Assembly (NCBI RefSeq): GCF_019084045.1
Contig: NZ_JAHRED010000005.1
Span: 240,373 to 304,372 of the forward strand
Source: Paeniglutamicibacter quisquiliarum
Lineage (GTDB): Bacteria; Actinomycetota; Actinomycetes; Actinomycetales; Micrococcaceae
Direction of reading: 5' to 3'
Length of the DNA stretch: 64,000 bases
This document shows, one piece after another, positions 1-8,088 of this stretch. The notes under the pieces are model-generated. The model was not told the origin of the DNA, did no database searches, and saw only the letters and a program-made list of their open reading frames with translations. Made by a program: the position numbers and the translations under genes. The first letter of the stretch is position 1; every line of letters starts with the position of its first letter.

Positions 1-2
1 AG

Positions 3-341
3 TTCGCCCGGATCTGGCAGGCGGCCGACAAGGTCGTCTTCTCCAGCACGCTGGAGGCCGTGTCCACCAGGCGCACCCGGATCGAGCGCAGCTTCGACCC
101 CGAACCGGTCCGCTCCCTCAAGTCGTCGGCGGGCCTGGACCTGAACATCTCCGGTGCCCGGGTGGCGGCGGAGGCCTGGCGGGCGAACCTGATCGACGAG
201 TGCCAGGTGTATGTCGCACCGATGCTCGTCGGCGGCGGCAAGCGGATGTTCCCCGAGGGCATCCGCCATTCCCTGGAGCTGCTCGAGGAGCGGCGCTTCG
301 AAAACGGCATGGTCTTCCTGCGGTACTCCGTGGGGCACTGA
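3..341 (+). CDS. RibD C-terminal / dihydrofolate reductase-like protein, 5' end missing
   Basis: This is the last 112 residues of a reading frame that is already open at the left edge, so the start lies outside the window. The C-terminal part reads as a RibD-C/DHFR-like NADPH-dependent reductase: a beta-alpha segment (LNISGARVAAEAWRANLIDE), then YVAPMLVGGGKRMFP, the typical glycine-rich loop of the family, and a final strand (GMVFLRYSVGH). In this family the small stand-alone members reduce unknown pyrimidine or pterin-like substrates. There is no rib gene next to it, so a role in riboflavin synthesis is not supported. It converges on the hpa operon and is separated from it by a strong hairpin. 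Confidence 0.8.
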   Translation, partial: FARIWQAADKVVFSSTLEAVSTRRTRIERSFDPEPVRSLKSSAGLDLNISGARVAAEAWRANLIDECQVYVAPMLVGGGKRMFPEGIRHSLELLEERRFENGMVFLRYSVGH

Positions 342-417
342 CCCGGGCCTCACCCCGGCCCCCGGCCCCCGGCCATCGGCGGGCAAAGGAAAAGGCCGAA
401 GGGCAGGAAAAACGGAA

Positions 418-469
418 GGGCCGGTGTCCGTGCGCACCATCGGATGATGATGCGCGCGGACACCGGCCC
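418..469. terminator. Bidirectional terminator between convergent genes
   Basis: A 19-bp inverted repeat (418-436 and 451-469) with one G:T-type mismatch and a 14-nt loop lies between the RibD-C-like gene (+) and hpaD (-). The core arm is GGGCCGGTGTCCG. Its position between two gene ends supports a shared terminator; there is no long T tract. Confidence 0.7.
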
Positions 470-505
470 CCTTCGGGCGCCGCGGCGCCGGCGGGTCGGG
501 AAGGC

Positions 506-1615
506 CTAGAGCTGGTGGCCCATCTTGAAGCCGACTTCCTCGCCCGGGTCGCCGGTCAGCGCGTCGCCCGGCGCGCGGGTGTAGGAGAAGCCGTCGGCCC
601 CGACGGTCACCTCCATCTCCGAGGAGTCGGTGCGCTTGATGACCTCGCGCGGGTTGCCGTCCAGGTCCAGGACCTTGGAGGCCTCGGTGTACCAGGACGG
701 GACCACCGGGTTGCCCCACCAGTCGCGGCGCTGGTTGTCGTGCACGTCCCAGGTGATGACCGGGTTGTCCGGGTCGCCGGTGTAGTAGTCCTGGGTGTAG
801 ATCTCGATGCGGTGGTCATCCGGGTCCAGGATGTAGAGGTAGAACGCGTTGGAGACTCCGTGGCGGCCCGGTCCGCGCTCGATGCGGTCGGACATGCGCA
901 GCGCGCCCATCTTGTCGCAGATCTGGATGATGTTGTGCTTCTCGTGGGTGGAGAAGGCCACGTGGTGCAGGCGCGGGCCGTCGCCGCCGGTCAGCGCGGT
1001 GTCGTGCACGGTGCCCTTGCGGTGCATCCAGGCCGCATAGGTCACGCCCTGGTCGTCCTGGATGTCCTCGGTGACGCGGAAGCCCAGGTCCTCGAGGTAC
1101 TTGCGCCCGCGCGGGACATCCGGGGTGACCTGGTTGAAGTGGTCCAGGCGGACCAGCTCGCCGGCCGAGTAGATGTCGTAGCGCATGTGCAGGCGCTCGA
1201 CGTGGGTGGTCTCGAAGAAGAACTCGTACGGGAAGCCCAGCGGATCCTCCACGCGGACCGCGTCGCCGATGCCCTTGACGAAGCCCTCGCTGCGGCGCTC
1301 GGTGCGGCAGCCCAGTTCCTTGTAGTACGCCTCGGCGGCGTCGACGTCCTCGGGGGTGCGCACGCGGAAGGCCATGGCCTTCAACGCGGCGACCGGGCCC
1401 TGGGTGAGCACCAGGTTGTGGTGGATGAACTCCTCGAAGGAGCGCAGGTAGATCTGGGTCTCGTCCTCGTGGGAGACGTGCAGTCCCAGCACGTCGACGT
1501 AGAACTTGCGCGAGGCCGCGAGATCGGTGACGACCAGTTCGGCGTAGGCACAGCGCAGGATGTCCGGGGCCGGGACGGAGGGCTTGGGGATGGTGTTGGA
1601 ATCGTTGGTGCTCAT
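506..1615 (-). CDS. hpaD: 3,4-dihydroxyphenylacetate 2,3-dioxygenase (type I extradiol)
   Basis: This 369-residue protein has two vicinal-oxygen-chelate halves and closely resembles the homoprotocatechuate 2,3-dioxygenases of Arthrobacter (MndD, Mn) and Brevibacterium (HPCD, Fe). It opens the ring of 3,4-dihydroxyphenylacetate next to the hydroxyls to give 5-carboxymethyl-2-hydroxymuconate semialdehyde. The metal triad is visible: His159 (LDHFNQVT), His218 (LHHVAF) and Glu271 (HRIEIYT), each offset by four from the known H155/H214/E267. Whether Fe or Mn is used cannot be told from sequence. The start MSTNDSN is chosen because AAAGGAGC lies just upstream; a longer in-frame extension reads like translated leader. 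It is the last gene of the leftward operon, 49 nt after hpaE. Confidence 0.93.
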   Translation of the reverse strand: MSTNDSNTIPKPSVPAPDILRCAYAELVVTDLAASRKFYVDVLGLHVSHEDETQIYLRSFEEFIHHNLVLTQGPVAALKAMAFRVRTPEDVDAAEAYYKELGCRTERRSEGFVKGIGDAVRVEDPLGFPYEFFFETTHVERLHMRYDIYSAGELVRLDHFNQVTPDVPRGRKYLEDLGFRVTEDIQDDQGVTYAAWMHRKGTVHDTALTGGDGPRLHHVAFSTHEKHNIIQICDKMGALRMSDRIERGPGRHGVSNAFYLYILDPDDHRIEIYTQDYYTGDPDNPVITWDVHDNQRRDWWGNPVVPSWYTEASKVLDLDGNPREVIKRTDSSEMEVTVGADGFSYTRAPGDALTGDPGEEVGFKMGHQL

Positions 1616-1664
1616 GGTTCGCTCCTTTGCGGGAAAACTCTTGAAGTGGGGAGGGGGGTAAGGA

Positions 1665-3170
1665 CTAGGCGCCGAACTTGGGCGTGTGGACCTCACCGAG
1701 GGTGATGTGCACGGCCTGCTGGTCGGTGTAGAAGTCGATCGAGCGGTAGCCGCCCTCGTGGCCCAGGCCCGAGGCCTTCACGCCGCCGAAGGGGGAGCGC
1801 AGGTCGCGCACGTTGTGGCTGTTGAGCCAGACCATGCCGGCCTCGACGTCCTGCGCGAAGTTGTGCGCGCGCTTCAGGTCGTTGGTCCACACGTAGGCGG
1901 CCAGGCCGTAGCGGGTGTTGTTCGCCAGTTCCAGCGCCTCCTCGTCGGTGTCGAACGGGGTGATCGCCACGACGGGACCGAAGATCTCCTCCTGGAAGAT
2001 CCGGGCGTCCGGGGCAACGTCCACGAACACGGTCGGGGCGACGTAGGAACCGTTTTCCTGGCCCTCGGGCAGGTTTTCCGGGCGTCCGCCGCCGGCCACG
2101 ACGCGGGCCTCGGACTTGCCGATCTCCACGTAGCTCATGACCTTGTCGTAGTGCTCCGGGTGGACCAGCGCGCCGACCTGGGTGGCCGGGTCGTGCGGGT
2201 CGCCGACCTTGATGTTCTTCGCGCGCGCCGCGTAGGCCTCGACGAACTTCTCGTAGATCGGGCGCTCCACCAGGATGCGGGAGCCGGCGGTGCAGCGCTC
2301 GCCGTTCAGCGAGAAGACGCCGAAGAGGGTCGAGTCGATGGCGGCGTCGAAGTCGGCGTCGGCGAACACGATGGCCGGGGACTTGCCGCCCAGTTCCATG
2401 CTCATGCCCTTGAGGTTCTCCGCGCAGTTGCGGAAGATCAGCTGGCCGGTGGAGGATTCGCCGGTGAACGAGATCAGCGGGACCTTCGGGTGCTTGACCA
2501 GCGCGTCGCCGGCCTCCTCGCCGATGCCGTTGACCAGGTTGAAGACGCCGTCGGGCAGGCCGGCCTCCTTGAAGATGGTGGCCCACAGCGAGGCCGAGAG
2601 CGGGGTGAACTCGGCCGGCTTGAGCACCACGGTGCAGCCCGAGGCGATCGACGGGGCGAGCTTCCAGGACTCGAGCATGAACGGGGTGTTCCACGGGGTG
2701 ATCAGGCCGGCGACGCCGATCGGCTTGCGGTTCACGTAGTTCAGCTGGGATCCGGGGACCTTCAGCGCGGTGTCGTGCTGGGCGACGATCAGGTCGGCGA
2801 AGAAGCGGAAGTTCTCCGCGGCGCGCTGCGCCTGGCCGCGGGCCTGGGTGATGGGCAGGCCGGTGTCGAAGGTTTCCATCTCGGCCAGGCGGTCTTCCTG
2901 GGCGACGACGGCGTCGGCGATCTTGTACAGCACCTTGGCGCGGGCCCTGGCGCTCATCGTCGGCCACGGGCCGTTCTTGAATGCCTCGGTGGCCGCATTG
3001 ACTGCTGCATCGATGTCGGCCTTCTGGCCGGCGGCTGCGGTGGCGTAGGTCTGGTTGGTCACCGGGTCCAGGACCTCGAAGGTTTCCCCGCCGATGGAGT
3101 CGACGAACTGGCCGCCGATGTAGTGCTGCAGGTGGGTCGGAAGGTTCTCGGGAACGAAGTGCTTGCTCAT
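1665..3170 (-). CDS. hpaE: 5-carboxymethyl-2-hydroxymuconate semialdehyde dehydrogenase
   Basis: A 501-residue NAD(P)-dependent aldehyde dehydrogenase of normal family length. The general base is Glu259 in MELGGKSP and the catalytic cysteine is Cys293 in NGERCTAGSRI; the cofactor loop FTGESSTG precedes them. Placed directly before hpaD, it most likely oxidises the semialdehyde released by HpaD to 5-carboxymethyl-2-hydroxymuconate in homoprotocatechuate degradation. The substrate is assigned from context; aldehyde dehydrogenases as a group are hard to separate by sequence alone. The start has an AAGGAGCC site just upstream. It lies 56 nt after the GntR gene and is transcribed in the same direction. 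Confidence 0.9.
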   Translation of the reverse strand: MSKHFVPENLPTHLQHYIGGQFVDSIGGETFEVLDPVTNQTYATAAAGQKADIDAAVNAATEAFKNGPWPTMSARARAKVLYKIADAVVAQEDRLAEMETFDTGLPITQARGQAQRAAENFRFFADLIVAQHDTALKVPGSQLNYVNRKPIGVAGLITPWNTPFMLESWKLAPSIASGCTVVLKPAEFTPLSASLWATIFKEAGLPDGVFNLVNGIGEEAGDALVKHPKVPLISFTGESSTGQLIFRNCAENLKGMSMELGGKSPAIVFADADFDAAIDSTLFGVFSLNGERCTAGSRILVERPIYEKFVEAYAARAKNIKVGDPHDPATQVGALVHPEHYDKVMSYVEIGKSEARVVAGGGRPENLPEGQENGSYVAPTVFVDVAPDARIFQEEIFGPVVAITPFDTDEEALELANNTRYGLAAYVWTNDLKRAHNFAQDVEAGMVWLNSHNVRDLRSPFGGVKASGLGHEGGYRSIDFYTDQQAVHITLGEVHTPKFGA

Positions 3171-3226
3171 GAACTGGCTCCTTGCTGGATGGGGTGGGGC
3201 GTCGTGCTGAAGATGTGTGTGGTTGC

Positions 3227-3886
3227 CTAGAGCGGGGAGGCCGGGAGGTTGGCCGCCGCGAGGTAGGCGTTCAGGGTGGTGGTGCGGTGGGCCCGGGCCG
3301 CCTGCTCGATCTCGGCCGCGGGGGCCTTGGCCTCGATCAAGTCCAGGAGGTGGGCGTGTTCCCTCACCGATTCCCGGGCCCGGCCCGGGATGTGGGTGAA
3401 GGAGGAGGAGCGCATCACGGCCAGGCGGTTCCAGCCGCGGTGCACCAATTCCAGAATGTGCGGATTGGGGCAGTTGCGGTAGAGCACCTGGTGGAACTCG
3501 TTGTTCAGTTCGGTGAAGCGCGGGGCGTCGAAGTCGACCAGCAACTCGGCCATGGCCTGGTTGATGGCCCGGGCCGCGGCCAGCTGGTCATCGTCGATGA
3601 ACGGGGCGCTCAGCGCGGTGGCCGCTCCCTCGATGATCGCCAGGGTCTGCATGGTGTGCAGGTAGAGGGTGGTGTCGGCTGCCGCCACCATGGCCCCGAC
3701 GTTGCGTTCGAAGGTCACCAGGCCCTCGGCCTCGAGCCGGCGGATGGCCTCGCGCACCGGGACCACCGAGCAGCCGAGCTCCGCGGCGATGGTGCCGAGC
3801 ACCAGCCGGTAGCCGGGGGAGAAGGTTCCCTCGGTGATCTTCTCGTGCAGCAGCCGGTAGGCCGACTCTGATTTGCTGGGGGCCAT
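3227..3886 (-). CDS. GntR-family (FCD/FadR-type) transcriptional regulator
   Basis: A 219-residue regulator. Residues about 1-70 form a winged helix (VVPVREAIRRLEAEGLVTFERNVGAMV is the recognition helix and wing), and residues about 80-215 form an all-helical FCD effector domain with a likely metal-binding His set (NEFHQVLY, REHAHLLDLIEA). Such proteins usually repress catabolic operons and are released by an aromatic-acid ligand. The gene is the second of the hpa operon, 8 nt after the FAH-RraA gene, so it probably controls its own operon. The palindrome ATCGTATACGAT upstream of the first gene is the obvious target. The start is the ATG at MAPSKSES; upstream in-frame sequence is read-through into the neighbour. 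Confidence 0.9.
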   Translation of the reverse strand: MAPSKSESAYRLLHEKITEGTFSPGYRLVLGTIAAELGCSVVPVREAIRRLEAEGLVTFERNVGAMVAAADTTLYLHTMQTLAIIEGAATALSAPFIDDDQLAAARAINQAMAELLVDFDAPRFTELNNEFHQVLYRNCPNPHILELVHRGWNRLAVMRSSSFTHIPGRARESVREHAHLLDLIEAKAPAAEIEQAARAHRTTTLNAYLAAANLPASPL

Positions 3887-3894
3887 GTCGAGTC

Positions 3895-5400
3895 CTAGAA
3901 TTCCGGTTCGCCGTCGGCGACCCACTGGTTGTACTTGGTCTTCCAGTCCGCGTTCATCGGGAACAGGCCCTTGATTTCGGCGCCGTTGGATACGTGCTTG
4001 AACACGAAGGTGTCCTGGCGTTCGGACTCGACGACCTCCTCGGCGATTTCCGCTGCAAGGTGCGGCGGGATGACCAGGATGCCGTCGGCGTCGGCGATGA
4101 CGATGTCGCCGGGAACGATGGTGGTGCCGCCGCAGCCCACGGCCACGTCGGTGTCCCACGGCACGTGCTTGCGCCCGAGCACCGCCGGGTGCGCGCCGTT
4201 GTGGAAGGTGGGGATGTCCAGGGCCGCCACGGCGTCGAGGTCGCGGACCCCGCCGTCGGTGATGATGGCCTCGGCGCCGCGGACCTGGGTGCGCATCGCC
4301 AGGATGTCGCCCAGGGTGCCGGAGCCCTTTTCCCCGCGGGCCTCCATGACCAGGATCTCGCCCGGGCCGATGTCGTCGATGACGCGCTTCTGGGCGTTGT
4401 AGCCGCCGCCGTGGCTCTTGAAGAGGTCCTCGCGGTTGGGCACGTAGCGCAGCGTGCGTGCCGTGCCGATGACCTTCGTCATGCCCTTGGTGGCCTGCAG
4501 GCCGTCGACCGAGACGTTGTTCAGCCCGCGCTTGCGCAGCGCGCCGGAGATGGTGGCGGTGGCCACCGACATGAGCTTGGCCTTGACATCATCGGTCAGC
4601 GCCTGCTTGCCGGTGACCGGGGTTTCGATGCCCGCGCCGGCGGCGGTGCCAAAGGCGTCGATGCGGTCAGCGTCGGTGATCTTGGGCTGGTTGCCGAAGG
4701 CCGCAAAGGCGTCGGTTCCCTCCACCACGGTGGTGGCCAGGCGCCCGGTGGACAGGCCGGCGGCCTCGTCGTCGACCTGCACCTCGACCAGGTCGCCCGG
4801 GACGATCACGGAGGATCCGGCCGGGGTGCCGGTGAGGATCACGTCCCCCGCCTTCAGCGTCATCTGCTGGGAGAGGTCCGCGACAATCTGCGCGAAGGAG
4901 AAAATGAGCTCGGCAGTCGAGGCGTCCTGGGCGATCTCGCCGTTGACCCAGGTGCGGATGCGCAGGGCGGCCGGGTCGACCGCGGCTGCCGGCAGCAGCG
5001 CGGGGCCCATCGGGGTGTAGCCGTCGCCGGACTTGGAGCGGATGTTCGAGCCCTTGTCGGCGTACTTCATGTCGTAGACGCCCAGGTCGTTGGAGGCCGT
5101 CACGTGGCCGACGTGGCTCCAGGCCTGCTCGACGGAGACGCGGCGGGCGTCGGTGCCGATGACCAGGGCGATCTCGCCCTCGAAGGCGAGCAGCTCGGTG
5201 CCGGCGGGGCGCTCGACGGTGGCCCCCGAGGCGGCCAGCGAGGAGGAAGCCTTCATGAAGTACGACGGGAAGGCCGGGGTGCGCCCGCGCTGGGCGGCCC
5301 GCGAGGAATAGGAGAGATGCACCGCAAGGACCTTGCCGGCCTTGTCGAAGATGGACTGGTCGACCTGCACCAATTCGGTGGCTGTGGCGTCGCTGCTCAC
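3895..5400 (-). CDS. Fusion of FAH-family isomerase/decarboxylase and RraA-like aldolase domain
   Basis: This 501-residue protein fuses two enzymes. Residues 1-250 are a fumarylacetoacetate-hydrolase fold with the metal ligands Glu74, Glu76 (FEGEIAL) and Asp105 (SNDLGVYD), as in the HpaG/HpcE isomerase-decarboxylases of the homoprotocatechuate pathway. Residues about 262-500 are an RraA-like domain with GDILA (364-368) and TDGGVRD (381-387, metal-linked Arg386/Asp387), the pattern of class II pyruvate aldolases such as HMG/CHA aldolase. The first half probably decarboxylates or isomerises the ring-cleavage product; the second may act as the late pathway aldolase (inference). A GTG start at 5400 is preceded by AGGAGG. 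It is the first gene of the operon. Confidence 0.85.
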   Translation of the reverse strand: MSSDATATELVQVDQSIFDKAGKVLAVHLSYSSRAAQRGRTPAFPSYFMKASSSLAASGATVERPAGTELLAFEGEIALVIGTDARRVSVEQAWSHVGHVTASNDLGVYDMKYADKGSNIRSKSGDGYTPMGPALLPAAAVDPAALRIRTWVNGEIAQDASTAELIFSFAQIVADLSQQMTLKAGDVILTGTPAGSSVIVPGDLVEVQVDDEAAGLSTGRLATTVVEGTDAFAAFGNQPKITDADRIDAFGTAAGAGIETPVTGKQALTDDVKAKLMSVATATISGALRKRGLNNVSVDGLQATKGMTKVIGTARTLRYVPNREDLFKSHGGGYNAQKRVIDDIGPGEILVMEARGEKGSGTLGDILAMRTQVRGAEAIITDGGVRDLDAVAALDIPTFHNGAHPAVLGRKHVPWDTDVAVGCGGTTIVPGDIVIADADGILVIPPHLAAEIAEEVVESERQDTFVFKHVSNGAEIKGLFPMNADWKTKYNQWVADGEPEF

Positions 5401-5423
5401 GGTTTCCTCCTGTTGTGTATGAA

Positions 5424-5435
5424 ATCGTATACGAT
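5424..5435. promoter_or_regulatory. Palindromic GntR-type operator upstream of the hpa operon
   Basis: ATCGTATACGAT is a perfect 12-bp palindrome 24 nt upstream of the GTG start of the first hpa gene, in an AT-rich patch. FCD-type GntR regulators bind short palindromes of this kind, and such a regulator is encoded in the operon. Binding is inferred, not shown. Confidence 0.65.
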
Positions 5436-5763
5436 CTAGTGTGATGCGCATCTCCGCGCTTGTCAAGACGTGTCGGCGAACACGTCCGCCCGGTACCGGG
5501 GAACGGGGCCTCCGACCCCGGAATCGCGCGGAAAATTGCCTACCGGTCGGGCGAAAAATTGCACCTCCGGGTACGTTGCCCCTTCGCCTTCGCAGCCTGC
5601 GGGGGCCCGCTCCTGGAAGCCTAAAACGGCAGGGTGAACACCGTCCACCGATTTGCCGACGGGCAGCCAAACCCCGCTGGCGGCCGCTCCGGCCCCAAAA
5701 TGTCGGAACGGACCGGAAGGATTCGACGGGTCAGGTCCCTCTTTCGGCCCAGGAGCAAACGCC
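5436..5763. other. Divergent intergenic region, no gene seen
   Basis: About 330 bases separate the hpa operon (leftward) from the Cys-rich protein gene (rightward). Apart from the operator at its left edge and the Shine-Dalgarno site AGGAG at 5751-5755, I see no convincing gene, repeat or hairpin. Reading frames that cross it have no family features and look like translated spacer. Confidence 0.5.
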
Positions 5764-6546
5764 ATGCAACCCACCAGCCAGTGCCTCCCGTGGTGCGCGA
5801 AAAGCCCCGCCCGGGACTGCGACGGGGACTGCCTCGCGCGAACCCGGCTGTACACCCGGCCACCGATGCTCAGCGGCAGGGAGCATCTGCCGGGAATCGA
5901 GTGGACGGGTGCGGACGCCAACGAGCTGGAATTCGTGGTGGGCACCGATGCCTGGGAACCGGGGGAGGACGCGCCGCCGATCTGGACCTGCCTCAATTTC
6001 AGGCACGTGGTGTCGGATCGCCGGCACGATCCCGAGGCCTCCCTGCAGACCAATGTCCCGGGCATGAGAACCATCCATGCGCAACTGGGAAGGTTCCTGG
6101 CCCTGGTCCGCAGCGGGGACGCGCACCGCGCCGAGGCTCGGCCCGGTTCCGGGCCCCGGCAGGCGGGCTGGAAGGCACAGGACCCGGCGGAGCACAACCT
6201 GGACAACTGCCAGCCATGGTGCCGGGAGCACGGCGAAGAAGGGTGCGGCTTGCGCATGACGCTGGCGCTGACCGCTGCCCGCGGGACGGACAACCGGCTG
6301 TACGGGGCGCAGGAATCCGCCGACCCGACCGCAGACCTCCTCGCCGCCCGGGCCCTCCTGACCCCCGGTGCCGCGGGCTGCCAGGACCTTCTCCAGGTGG
6401 GCCTTGACTGCTGGAACACCCTGACCGAGTCCGCGCCGGAGCACCAGCGTGACCGCGCCACATCGCTGCCCGTGACATTGACCGACCTCAAGCGCATCCA
6501 CACCAGGCTCGGCAAGCTGCTCGCGGAGGTGGATCCCTTTCGCTAG
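5764..6546 (+). CDS. Uncharacterised protein with two Cys/Trp (WC) motifs, DUF6907-like
   Basis: A 260-residue protein that I do not assign to a function. It contains two similar halves, each opening with a Cys-Trp-Cys motif: CLPWCAKSPARDCDGDC near residue 7 and NCQPWCREHGEEGC near residue 142. Each is followed by a beta-rich stretch and a short helical tail (TIHAQLGRFLALV; RIHTRLGKLLAEV). The layout resembles the DUF6907 family of actinobacterial proteins, here apparently duplicated. The Cys clusters could bind zinc, but this is a guess. The start at MQPTSQ is supported by AGGAG 8 nt upstream. It stands alone on its strand, about 130 nt before the small acidic protein. Confidence 0.65.
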   Translation: MQPTSQCLPWCAKSPARDCDGDCLARTRLYTRPPMLSGREHLPGIEWTGADANELEFVVGTDAWEPGEDAPPIWTCLNFRHVVSDRRHDPEASLQTNVPGMRTIHAQLGRFLALVRSGDAHRAEARPGSGPRQAGWKAQDPAEHNLDNCQPWCREHGEEGCGLRMTLALTAARGTDNRLYGAQESADPTADLLAARALLTPGAAGCQDLLQVGLDCWNTLTESAPEHQRDRATSLPVTLTDLKRIHTRLGKLLAEVDPFR

Positions 6547-6679
6547 GGCCCGCCGCGCAAATCGCTTGGCATCGACATGCCGCAACGGTAGCGTGGGAGC
6601 CACGACACCGGCGGATTCCATGCCTGGATCCGGTCAGGTACGACTCCCCAACGGGCAACACCACTCAAGGAGACGAAAC

Positions 6680-6937
6680 ATGTCGACGAATTCCCCCAAC
6701 GGTCCCGAACACCGGGACGAATACCCCGATGACGCCGCGGAGCTCGGCGGCGGAACAATGTCCGACGTTGACCCCCTCGAAGGCCCGGAAGATCCGGGAA
6801 CCGTCGATCCGTTCCAGGACTCCGAGTATCTGGCCACGCATCTGCCCGACGACGCCGAGGCGCTGCCGGGCACCGGCAGCGATGAAGCCGGAACCGATGC
6901 GCCGTCCGAGGACGAAGAGCGCTTCGACGCGGGGTAG
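6680..6937 (+). CDS. Small acidic protein with RFDAG C-terminus
   Basis: An 85-residue, strongly acidic and probably disordered protein, rich in Asp, Glu, Pro and Gly, with no recognised domain. Its last residues, EDEERFDAG, closely match the tail of another small acidic protein at 56073-56306 (EEDTRFDAG). An AAGGAGA site 7 nt before the ATG supports the start. The stop is followed 4 nt later by the start of the membrane protein gene, so the two are very likely co-transcribed and translationally linked. A stress-related role is suggested only by the neighbours. Confidence 0.7.
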   Translation: MSTNSPNGPEHRDEYPDDAAELGGGTMSDVDPLEGPEDPGTVDPFQDSEYLATHLPDDAEALPGTGSDEAGTDAPSEDEERFDAG

Positions 6938-6941
6938 GGAG

Positions 6942-8042
6942 ATGACCTCACGGCCGGAGCGGAAAATGGTCGGCTTGATGGCCGACGCCGGCATGCCGCT
7001 GGTCCGTGCCCTGGAACTGGAGAAAACCCTCCCCGCCCAGCTGGGGGCGACGTTGGATTCGGCCACCGACTGGGAGCTGGAGGTCGCGGAGTTTTCGCTT
7101 CCGCTTGACACCAAGGGAGAAGTCGAACTCAACGAGCATGCCAGCCAACTGCGCGAAGCGGGGAAGTGGGACTACCTGATCTACCTGACCGACCTGCCCA
7201 AGTACGAGAACGGCGAGCCGGTGGCAACCAGCCTGAACGCCGGTTCCCAATCCGCCGTCGTGGTCCTGCCCGCCCTGGGCATTGTGCGCCGGAAGCGGCT
7301 GCAGCGGGCGGTGGTACAGGTCCTTGCCGCCCTGCACGGTGTCGGCGACCCCTACCTTCGGGACGACGGACGGGTTTCGGCAGCCGTCGACCCGTTTTCC
7401 GTCGAGCGCCGGGTCGAGGCGGCCCAGGCGGAGGACGACGCCTTCGAAACCGTCAAGGGCCTGCGGGGCCGCCTGCTCTTGCTGCTGGGGATGGTGCGCA
7501 GCAACCGGCCGTGGCGACTGGTGCCCAGCTTGTCCACGGCCATGGCCGCCGCCCTGGCCACCGGCGCCTTCGGCGTCTTTTACACGAGCATCTGGAGCAT
7601 GGCCGACTACCTTCCGCCGCAGCGGCTCGCCCTCATCAGCCTGCTGTCGGTCATCGGCATGGGTTCGTGGCTGGTGTTGCACAACGGCCTCTGGGAACGG
7701 CCCGTCGGCGTCCGCCACCGGGAGAAGCGGGTGGTCTACAACCTGGCGACGGTGCTGACCATTGTCTCCGCGATCCTGTTGATGTATCTTGTGCTGTTCG
7801 CCGTCATCCTCACCGGTGCCCTGATCATCATCGACGCCAAGTTCTTGGCCCAGGAACTGGGGCACGACGTTGGATTCGGCGAATACCTGAACCTGTCCTG
7901 GCTTTCGGCGTCGTTGGGAACCCTGGCCGGTGCCCTGGGTTCGAGCCTGGACAACGAGGAATCCGTGCGCAAGGCCACCTTCAGCAGTCGGGAGTACGAA
8001 CGCCGGCAAATCCGGCTGACCAAGGACGACGACGACCAGTAG
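6942..8042 (+). CDS. Membrane protein of unknown function, soluble N-terminus and four TM helices
   Basis: A 366-residue protein. The first 190 residues look soluble and mixed alpha/beta, with a WDYLIYLTDLPKY segment and GSQSAVVVLPALGIV. The second part carries about four transmembrane helices: LVPSLSTAMAAALATGAFGV, LALISLLSVIGMGSWLVL, YNLATVLTIVSAILLMYLVL with the adjoining AVILTGALIII, and a weaker hydrophobic stretch near LSASLGTLAGALG. The C-terminus is charged (TKDDDDQ). I do not recognise a named family. The ATG at 6942 lies 4 nt after the acidic gene and has GGGA upstream, which decides the start over longer in-frame options that overlap that gene. Context (acidic protein, DUF4235, SDR) suggests an envelope or stress role. 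Confidence 0.7.
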   Translation: MTSRPERKMVGLMADAGMPLVRALELEKTLPAQLGATLDSATDWELEVAEFSLPLDTKGEVELNEHASQLREAGKWDYLIYLTDLPKYENGEPVATSLNAGSQSAVVVLPALGIVRRKRLQRAVVQVLAALHGVGDPYLRDDGRVSAAVDPFSVERRVEAAQAEDDAFETVKGLRGRLLLLLGMVRSNRPWRLVPSLSTAMAAALATGAFGVFYTSIWSMADYLPPQRLALISLLSVIGMGSWLVLHNGLWERPVGVRHREKRVVYNLATVLTIVSAILLMYLVLFAVILTGALIIIDAKFLAQELGHDVGFGEYLNLSWLSASLGTLAGALGSSLDNEESVRKATFSSREYERRQIRLTKDDDDQ

Positions 8043-8088
8043 CCTCGGCAGCAAGACCCTGATTTAGGCACACCATCGAAGGAGAACA

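Noticed and set aside
1686..3230. A long plus-strand open frame opposite hpaE
   Set aside because: It runs antisense to a well-supported aldehyde dehydrogenase gene and has the Val/Ala/Arg/Gly/His-rich make-up typical of reverse-strand shadows in high-GC DNA. No family motif.
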